DNA of 64,000 nt. It comes from Lumbricus rubellus (Eukaryota; Annelida; Clitellata; Crassiclitellata; Lumbricidae). Positions within the stretch are counted from its first letter, which is position 1; every line of letters begins with the position of its first letter. Below are positions 55,876 to 64,000 of this stretch, piece by piece. A program made the translations under genes and the position numbers. The notes under the pieces were generated by a model. The model searched no databases. It was not told the DNA's origin and saw only the letters and a list, made by a program, of their open reading frames with translations. Location: NCBI GenBank assembly GCA_945859605.1, contig OX243824.1, forward strand, positions 25,721,314-25,785,313. The letters run 5' to 3'.

Positions 55876-56470
55876 CTTTATGGCAGAGGAGAAGAAGAAG
55901 AAGAGAAGGAGGAGGAGGAGGAGTAGGAGGAGAAGAAAGAGGAGGAGGAAAAGAAGGAGGAGGAGGAGAAGAAGAAGAATGATGAGAAGAAGACGATGAT
56001 GATGAATAAGAAGAAGGAAAGTGAGGAGGAGGTGGAGGAGGAGAAGGAGGAGGAGGAGGAAGGGAAGGAGGAGGAGGAGGAGAAGAAGAAGAAAAAGGAG
56101 AAGAAAAGGGAGGAGAAGAAGACGATGATGATGAATAAGAAGAAGGAAAGCGAGGAGGAGGTGGAGGAGGAGGAGGAGGAGGAAGGAAGGAAGAGGAGAA
56201 GAAGAAGAAGAAGAAGAAGAAGAAGAAGAAGCAAGAGCAGAAGACGAAGAAGAAGAAGAAGAAAGAAAAAAGGAGGAGGAGCAGGAGTAGGAGCAGGAGC
56301 AGGAGAAGAAGAAGGAGCAAGAGCAGAAGAAGAAGAAGATGATGAAGAAGAAGAAGAAGAAGAAGAAGAAGAAAGAAAAAAGGAGAAGGAGGAGCAGGAG
56401 GAGCAGGAGAAGAAGAAGAAAAAAAAGAAGGAGAAGAAGGAGGAGGAGGAGGAGAAGAAGAAGAAGATGC
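55876..56470. repeat. Polypurine (GAA/GGA) tract, about 590 bp
   Basis: The + strand is almost entirely A and G, with GAAGAAGAAG, GGAGGAGGAG and two longer direct copies around 55985-56035 and 56120-56170 (GATGATGATGAATAAGAAGA). The long frames are compositional. Confidence 0.92.
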
Positions 56471-56479
56471 GCAGTCCCT

Positions 56480-57150
56480 TAAGCTAACTTTCAGACAGCC
56501 AGGGGTAAGAAATGTTAGCAACTTCATTTACTCAGCCACAGCATGCGAGGGTGGTTGGCCAGTCCTCTCCCTCACCGTCTCATCTTTTCACCGACAATGT
56601 ACGCTTTTTGTACTCATCCTAGCAGAGTTGGCGACACCGATCAGACTCGATTAGAAACATCAACAGTGCTCTATAATTGCTTGTTCGTGTTTCAAAGACC
56701 ACTTTCGAACCGAATCTGACCTGACCCTGTGCAATCAGCCATTTCAGACGTCTAGCCAACAGCATACATCATACGGTACATGTATACTCTCGTTGTTTAA
56801 GTCGGCTGCCATTTTGTTTTCGATTGAACATCAGCTTGCGTTGGCATCCCCCGAAAGCGTCGTCATCATTGCTTATTCATGACCTGATTTATAAGCATTG
56901 ACGGGAATTGAGCGATAACGAGACGTGGCCGACGAAAATGGCAAAAAATTTCCAGACTAAATACTTTGACAGCCAGTCCGCAATTATCAGTAGAACTCGC
57001 TTCTAATTCTCGCTTCTGTAGACCATAGCTTATCGCAAATGAACACCGTTTTTTAAAATACTTTTTTTCAAGTTGATGTGTAAGTTTTGTCGACGAGAGC
57101 AAATCGAAATGTCCACTTTATTTTTTTCTCGGTGCGAGTTTAATTTGTAT
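56480..57150. other. Unassigned sequence
   Basis: No gene or delimited repeat was recognised. Confidence 0.4.
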
Positions 57151-57154
57151 CGTG

Positions 57155-57505
57155 CAAGGCCGCAGACAGGGGGGGGGGTGTTTTGGGTGTTTGAACACCC
57201 CCCCCCCAAATGGAAAATGCAGAAAAATCTATTGCATTTACTAGCTCGTGATGAAAAACAATGAAATAAAACCATGAAACATCCCTTCGACGAAATTAAA
57301 TAATGCATTCACTAGCACATAACGAAATAAATGAATTTAAGAAAAATTCTTGAATTTTGGAAACAAATTCTTGAATTTTCGATCTGATGACTAAATAAAA
57401 GGTCGTCAGAAATTTTGGCGATGAAAATGGAACAAAAAAAGGTCGTCAAAAATTTTCCGGCGAAGAAACATCCCCTCCCTAAATAAAATCCTGGCTACGG
57501 CCTTG
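57155..57505. mobile_element. hAT-like MITE (CAAGGCCG ends)
   Basis: The ends are CAAGGCCGCAGACAGG and CCTGGCTACGGCCTTG. The target-site duplication GTATCGTG at 57147-57154 and 57506-57513 is perfect. The interior has a poly-G/poly-C hairpin and GATGACTAAATAAAAGGTCG-type blocks. Confidence 0.93.
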
Positions 57506-57867
57506 GTATCGTGTCGGACGGTCGGTACGGTTATGGAATGCAATACATAGCTCTGTATATAGTGAAACTTTACTCTATTAATGATTTGGAGATGTTGATG
57601 TTTTCTGGATGTGGAGACAATTTAATGGATGTGACACGCTGCGACTCACCAACACGCACATGTCTTCTCGTGCCTTGATCTATCCCCCACAAAACTGTAT
57701 TTCAATGCATTTACAATGTAGTGCTGTCTATTGCTTATTAACTGGCCTAGTTAGCTACACCGGTAATAAAGAGCGGCATACGTCTGTTGGTTACAACGGA
57801 CTGCGATTCAAGCCCCCGGGCTGGGAGTTGACATTTAGAGATTTAGATATCCCGGGCTAGCACGCAT

Positions 57868-58080
57868 GGGACGCGGTGGCCCAAGCTGCTGCGGAGCGAC
57901 CTTGGGCAAGTTGCTTACCCATCATTGTCTGTGGGGAAGGCAAACGGGAAACCACCTCACTCATTTCATCCCCAGATGGCGCAAGCCATGTAGGACCTTC
58001 CTTCGGGCAGAGAACCATCATCATCATCATTGCTTATTAGTGCAAAGGGCTCTGTCCAGCAAACGTTTTCAAATTGCCTT
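57868..58080 (+). mobile_element. SINE-like fragment
   Basis: GCGGTGGCCCAAGCTGC, CGACCTTGGGCAAGTTGCTT and (ATC)n at 58018-58031 resemble the bodies and tails of the tRNA-derived SINEs here. No intact B box was found. Confidence 0.5.
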
Positions 58081-58411
58081 AAAGCGCTTCAATGGAGATC
58101 CTTCCCGCGTCTTCGTGAGGTGCTCAAAGTATAGGAATTTAATGCATGCATGCATACACGCAAACTTACATACTAACATTTATGTACATTTATTTACGCA
58201 TACATACAGTGATATACACATAAATACAAACATTGATGCACACATAGCCCACGTTTAAACAAACACATACAAATACACATAAGCTTAACTATTATATTAA
58301 TTATTGTGTACATCACACACACACATGCATACACTCATGCATGCATTGCAAACAAACAATCATGCATACACGCAAACATGCATGCACGTAGGCTACATAC
58401 GTATATGCTTC

Positions 58412-58701
58412 GTACATACATACATACATACATACATACATACATACATACATAGCCTACATACATACATACATACATACATACATACATACATACATAC
58501 ATACATACATACATACATACATACATGCATGCATGCATGCATACATACATACATACATACATACATACATACATACATACATACATACATACATACATAC
58601 ATACATACATACATACATACATACATACATACATACATACATACATACATACATACATACATACATACATACATACATACATACATACATACATACATAC
58701 A

Positions 58702-58735
<34 letters not shown>

Positions 58736-59105
58736 CATACATACATACATACATACATACATACATACATACATACAATACATACATACATACATACATA
58801 CATACATACACACATACATACATACATACATTACATACATGTAATACATGCATACATACATACATACATACATACATACATACATACATACATACATACA
58901 TACATACATACATACATACATACATACATACATACACACATACATACATACATACACACATACATACATACATACATTACATACATGTAATACATACATA
59001 CATACACACATACATACATACATACACACATACATACATACATACATTACATACATGTAATACATGCATACATACATACATACATACATACATGTAATAC
59101 ATGCA
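58412..59105. repeat. (TACA)n microsatellite with higher-order structure
   Basis: Pure (TACA)n to about 58780, then repeated blocks in which CACA-interrupted runs alternate with the palindromic segment ATTACATACATGTAAT (about 58829, 58975, 59045). Confidence 0.95.
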
Positions 59106-59194
59106 TACATTCGTGTATTGTACACCTACATCACGACGTCTTTAATGTAAAATTCATGCAACAACCTCTCACACTAGGTATATATAGTAGTAGG

Positions 59195-60292
59195 CATAGG
59201 CGCCGAGTTGAGCTGAAGAGTGGGGGTGCCCAAAAGAATATGAAAATATACTAGCTGTACCCAGCGAGTCAAATTTTTTGACCCTTTTTATAGGAGACTT
59301 ATTGAAATCACCACTGTTCATATAGGCGGAGACTTGGTCCTGGTTTGAAGGGACGAACTCGCGGCCAAAGTATGATCGTCGAGAAGCACAGCGCCGAGCA
59401 GGGAAGGCGGTTTGGGAACGGGATGTGCTCCTCCCCATTTTCGATTTTTTTATTGTCACACTGCGATGGTAGAACCTTAGTCTATCATTGTGACGTCATG
59501 ACATCCTTGTCAAAATTTCCTGTTATCTCAATGCAAAAAGACATGATTTAAAACTTCAATAAAATAATGTTCGTCCCAATTTAAATTTTTTATCATGCTT
59601 TGTGTTTGATGTAGCCTATTTCTCTTGGAATCCAAACAGAAGAAAAGCAAAATCTTCGTTTTCATGGGCGTCTTGGAGCACTCTCCCTTAATTAGGTCAA
59701 CATACTCAAATTTAGCAAAAGAAATCAGACAATTAGCCACTGTTTAGTGAGCCTTTATTAACACTGTGGAATAGTTTTTCAAATAGGCCTAGTAGGCCCT
59801 ATTTCAAGTAGTTTTTAAAGACAAAACAATATCCCGCTTTATGATGCTGGGAGGTGACTCTCGAGCACTGAAGAACACTATTGAGCATGTAGGCCTATAC
59901 AATATAGGCCTAAAGAAGCAATGTCATTCAAATCGTCACCTTCGTCCGTAATAAAAAAAATGACGGAAGCGGACCGAATTTATAAGCAGGATTTCGGGGT
60001 TTCCTCGTATTCGCTGATCGGCTGAGGACCAATGGAGTTCAGACTAACAGATGGGATAAAACAGGAGTAGGCCTAATAATTTATTGTAAGGTAGACTAAG
60101 TGAGATTTTAAAAAGTACAGCCTACTAAAGATGGAATGATTTTTATAGATAAGCAATCCCAACAGAGAAAAAATATCTTAAAAGCACATCTTGCCGGCTG
60201 ATTTCTGGTGGTGCCCATGCATAGGAGGGCCTCGCATGGCCAATTTCTGGTGGTGCTGAGCACTCACGGGCCTCGCAGAGTCGGCGCCCATG
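59195..60292. mobile_element. hAT-like element, second copy of the TDP1-intron-2 element
   Basis: The ends are CATAGGCGCCGA and TCGGCGCCCATG. The target-site duplication GTAGTAGG at 59187-59194 and 60293-60300 is perfect. It is collinear end to end with 19502-20566. Confidence 0.93.
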
Positions 60293-60604
60293 GTAGTAGG
60301 TATATATGTGTATATATATATGTGTATTAGGCCTATCCTCGTGAACATTCTGCCGCAGTAGCAGCTGCTGTCGACAACGAGAGGAGTTGACTGGTGATTT
60401 ATAATCAACTGCATGTATGTATAGGTGAAACCTATTCTGCAGTAACACCAGTCAATATTTATTGTTGGCCTTTACTATATACTGCGGTACTTGTCGTATT
60501 GTCCTAATATTACAATATTTATTGTTGGCCTTTACAATACTGCGGTACTTGTCGTAAGCTATTGTTCTAATGTTTCGGAGAGTGGAACCAGCGGAACTAT
60601 ACTG

Positions 60605-60833
60605 GAGCTGCTGCACATGAATTTATTTATTTTATTATTACAGCAATAGCACTTCTCAATGTTTGCTACTCAGAAGCGCTCCCAATACAACTCCGAAAAA
60701 TAGGAGAGTCGTAAGAACAGTGAGAAAAGAGACAGAGAAAAGAAAACATGCATTGGACTGGGAGCGCTTCTGAGTGGATTTCTGAAGAGGTGCTATATAA
60801 ATTCTTGAAATGAATGAATGAATGAATGAACAG
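60605..60833. mobile_element. Dispersed repeat with inverted ends and (GAAT)n tail
   Basis: CTACTCAGAAGCGCTCCCAA at the left and GGGAGCGCTTCTGAGTGG at the right, then GGTGCTATATAAATTC and (GAAT)n. This fuller copy shows that the TATATAGCGC family has inverted ends. Confidence 0.7.
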
Positions 60834-61439
60834 GTATTTGACGAAGAGTAGTATACCATAAGGGGGTGGCTATTCCGGGTCGCACTATCACAGGACCAGC
60901 TACGAAGACGCAGGAGAATGACTTGGCACCTGGAAAAGCGTCAAACAGTGAATCGACTTTGTAGCCAAGTAAATCTTCCAACAATCGCCTCAGTTCTACT
61001 GGCTGCGGGTGCTTATTGACGTGGACACTTTCCCATGTGCACTGACTAAAGGAAAAGACTGTTGACTGTAACAGTTGAGGTGCTTCCTTAATTGGCAGAA
61101 AACGTTATCCATCTCATTTAATGGCTTCAGCGCCATTATAATTATATCAACGCACAGGAAACCAGTCTAAATGCACTGGGCCAAAGAAATCGCACGTTAT
61201 GCTGCGATGAGTAAGTAAGTTGAATAGATGATCCATTAGCTAAGACCTTGTGCTTAGAGGCTTAGAACTAAAAAATGAGCAGAACTATAGTAATATGATC
61301 TTCGTTTATTTTTCAAACTCACACAACGCATTATAAACTTGCGATTAAAATTCATTATGAACAGTTGATCACAAGTCATTTATTAAAGGAGTCGAATTTA
61401 ACTGTCGGCTGTCATTAAAGGTTCAATAACGCCCTATTA

Positions 61440-61712
61440 CTCAGTTTACCAACGCTAACTGCCGAATGGAAGGTTGAGCGGACCTTATGAAGGTCAAGGA
61501 CGGAGTTTGGTTTCCGTTCTTGGGAAGGGGCTTAAAACTTGGGCTTTGGTTGGGGCGGAGACTGTCCAGATCGAGCGGCGCCGACATTTTTTTCTCGGCC
61601 CAAAAAAGTTGATGCTTTTTATATTTTTTAGTCATCCAGTCGAAATCTCATAAAAACCATATTGGGTCTTATTGGGGCTTAGCCCCCCTAGTCCTGATAA
61701 ACTCCGCCCGAG
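61440..61712. mobile_element. Truncated MITE-like fragment
   Basis: AAAAAAGTTGATGC, TTTTTTAGTCATCCAGTCGA and CCCCTAGTCCTGATAAAC resemble the interior of the 3739-4072 element. The ends are not resolved. Confidence 0.45.
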
Positions 61713-61872
61713 TTGAAGGGTAGCGGGAAGCGATCCCGCATCCGTGAGCTCTACCAAAAAACTCCTCACAACCAGAATCGCAAGAAATCCAAACAGATCG
61801 CTGCGTCAGGTTAGAAATGATAGGGTTGTCAGAAAATGAACAATAGCCACATTCGAAGAGCCGCCTTGACGG

Positions 61873-62068
61873 TAGAGCTGTTTTTAAGGAATTTTCATAA
61901 CTGCACAACTCCTTCTTTCCTTTCCCATCCTCCATGGTAAAATTACTTCCAATCGGAGGACAATGACCTTTTTGCTAGTTATAACTGTACAGAAGTGCTT
62001 CTACAACTGCACAAATCCATTTAGTATACTGCGCAGTTAGTGTACAAATGCACGTTACAAAAGCCCTG
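61873..62068. mobile_element. hAT-like MITE (CAGGGCTTTTTTAA family)
   Basis: TAGAGCTGTTTTTAAGG and TTACAAAAGCCCTG. Flanks CTTGACGG and CCTGACGG match at 7 of 8. Confidence 0.87.
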
Positions 62069-63110
62069 CCTGACGGCCATAATAACTATGCTTTGCGTGT
62101 GGACATGTTGCATCGCGCATCAAATTGTAATAACTATTATTCTCTTTACACTTCTCTTATTGCATCATTATATAGCACCATTGTATTGTAACACTGTTCT
62201 AATTATCTTGGTCTAATTAAATTATTCTAATTACATTTAATTGCCACAGGTATTACCGTATATACGCACATGTATGATGATGACAATGACATTTATACCA
62301 TACCATACCATAGGCCTATATAATTAGCAAAAACAGAAGCCACTTCGATTACTCACGCGCACGCACACACACACATATTGTGTATAGCAAAGCTATTATA
62401 ATAATCTAATCTGTATAATTATACAGAACTTACAGTAGTGCTAATATTATTAATATATTATATTAACAATAATGAACAGAATGCACCATTAACATCCGGG
62501 TGATAGCTGAACAGTAACACAGTGGCAGAACAAACGGGATCCGAACCCTGAAGCTGTCCCCACCTAGGTGCACTCAGCATTCAAACTCCGAGAGCGCAGC
62601 AGGAAAAATTTCACTGCGCAGGTAGGGGTCTGACCTTAATTGGGTTCGGAGGGAAGACCTGGCCAGCTACCGCCGATGTTCGAGTGGCAAAACCACCTGA
62701 GGCTGGTGGTGTTCGCGAAGAGAGTATGGGCAATAATGAAAGTCTATTTTTACTTTTTTTAATGGTCTATAACTATCATGTTATATGATCCCGCTGTATG
62801 ATTTCCAGAGGAAAATAACAAATTCGCAATATATATATATATATATATCACTACAGTTAGATCTGGACAGAACATTCAAATAAATCAAATTTTTCTTAAA
62901 CTTTATCAGTTTAATAATGAACTTTATAAAGCTGTTCCTTACTCTATAATGGTAAGCCTGGTGAGACTTTTAAAAGGCCCTGTATCGTGATTAAACATTA
63001 TGATAATGTTGCTCAATGCAGAAGCAGGGCATTCCATATAAAGGACTACGGAGTGTCTTTAAAGATCTACCTAAATCAACCGAAGATGTATACAGGCTTA
63101 AAAGCCTTTG
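62069..63110. other. Unassigned AT-rich sequence
   Basis: No gene was supported. An (AT)n run lies at about 62825-62849. A fragment at 62515-62710 (GATCCGAACCCTGAAGC and others) may be a reversed SINE piece. Confidence 0.4.
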
Positions 63111-63117
63111 GAAGTCC

Positions 63118-63345
63118 GTTAAAGGCATACAGTGGTAGTGAGGCATGGTGTCAGATTGGTCAGGGTGGTCGGCCTGTAATGCGAAGAGTACAGGTTCGAT
63201 CCCCATCAGAGGCGGTCACTGTAGTTTATAGCTTTATAGGGACCTTGAGCAAGTCCTTCAATCTCAATAATGTTGCTCTGCAATACAATTGCAGTTGCGC
63301 CGTTGAGTCGTGCATGCACTTCTGAGCTTTGTATACAAGAAGTGC
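63118..63345 (+). mobile_element. tRNA-derived SINE (family B)
   Basis: An A-box-like TGGTCAGGGTGGTCGGCC and a B box GGTTCGATCCC at 63193-63203, then GACCTTGAGCAAGTCCTTCA and GCACTTCTGAGCTTTGTATA. Confidence 0.75.
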
Positions 63346-63577
63346 GATATCAAATTTCAGTTGTATAATTGTATTGTGCAATTTGTGTGCATGTGAGTCT
63401 ACACGTGCGCTACGGTATATCATGCATGTATTGATTGTACAATGTACACCATCATATTGATGTTCCTCACACCAGCTGCAGGGCTTGGAAAATATACACT
63501 TACGCGAACAAAATTATTCGGCTGTATGGAAGTGAAAATGTGGTTCTGTCCAGTCCTGGGTCTTTTGATACGAAAGT

Positions 63578-63862
63578 CAATCAAACAATCAATCAAATAA
63601 TCAATCAAGTAATCAATCAAACAATCAATCAAATAATCAATCAAACAATCAATCAAATAATCAATCAAACAATCAATCAAATAATCAATCAAGTAATCAA
63701 TCAAACAATCAATCAAATAATCAATCAAACAATCAATCAAATAATCAATCAAACAATCAATCAAATAATCAATAAAGTAATCAATCAAACAATCAATCAA
63801 ATAATTAATCAAACAATCAATCAAGTAATCAATCAAGTAATCAATCAAGTAGGCTAATCAAT
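63578..63862. repeat. TCAA-type microsatellite with 24-bp higher-order units
   Basis: Alternating CAATCAATCAAACAAT and CAATCAATCAAATAAT blocks. Both strands stay open and read INQ/TINQ or IDYLIDCL repeats, which are artefacts. Confidence 0.93.
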
Positions 63863-64000
63863 CAATTCGGATGACAGCGACACGATGGACCAGACAATCA
63901 ATCGTGTCGTATCGAATGTCACCGCAATTGATCTATCTTGATCGATGTGCATATACAGTTTCCATGTCACATCGAAGATCAACAAACCAGTGTTGAATAG

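Noticed and set aside
55844..56527. 163- and 227-residue frames rich in Glu/Lys or Ser/Phe/Leu
   Set aside because: They are compositional products of the polypurine tract.

Overview
This window is nuclear DNA from an animal. It has one multi-exon gene with GT-AG introns, one intronless rhodopsin-family receptor, tRNA-derived SINEs, many small DNA transposons and long microsatellites. It has no bacterial gene organisation. The intron density, the peptide-receptor type and the very frequent 7-mer AGGCCTA (often inside TAGGCCTA) suggest a marine invertebrate deuterostome such as an echinoderm. That placement is an inference, not a demonstrated assignment.

Two protein genes are well supported. 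(1) A complete 14-exon gene on the + strand, 17906-29949, encodes a 628-residue tyrosyl-DNA phosphodiesterase 1 (TDP1). Both HxK-N catalytic motifs are intact, and the N-terminal region carries a canonical poly(ADP-ribose)-binding PBZ zinc finger that the human enzyme lacks. (2) An intronless 358-residue FMRFamide-receptor-like GPCR lies on the - strand, 40391-41467. Its last codons and stop lie in a 20-bp minisatellite, and its 5' side is a (TCTG)n-rich tract. The two genes are about 10 kb apart, converge, and show no functional link. A third coding trace is the C-terminal piece of a hAT transposase at 47570-47749.

Most of the rest is repeats, and the dominant class is hAT-like. At least fifteen elements can be delimited to the base by matching short terminal inverted repeats and 8-bp target-site duplications. 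Some are exact pairs, for example ATGCACAT, AGTGGTGG, CGCTATGT, CTCAGGTG, GTCTAAGA, TGTCTTAT, CGTACACG, CTGTCAAC, AATATTAT, ATAGGTTC, AAATAATA, GTATCGTG and GTAGTAGG. Several are nested. Others are a mariner-like foldback element (TA target), TTAA-flanked piggyBac-like MITEs, an element with a 4-bp duplication, and a 5.6-kb inverted-repeat-flanked composite (11988-17628) that holds a satellite-like array and several younger insertions.

Layout: 1-840 nothing recognised; 850-3403 large palindromic hAT-like element; 3.7-11.4 kb mixed transposons, SINE and (TACA)n; 12-17.6 kb composite element; 17.9-30 kb TDP1 with repeat-filled introns; 30-39 kb transposon fragments, polypyrimidine, GT-rich and polypurine tracts; 39.7-41.9 kb minisatellite, GPCR and (TCTG)n; 42-50 kb nested hAT elements and SINEs; 51-59 kb long (TACA)n blocks, a minisatellite-like array and a polypurine tract; 59-64 kb a second copy of the element in TDP1 intron 2, MITEs, a SINE and a TCAA-type array. 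Nearly all other open frames are shadows of simple repeats or chance.
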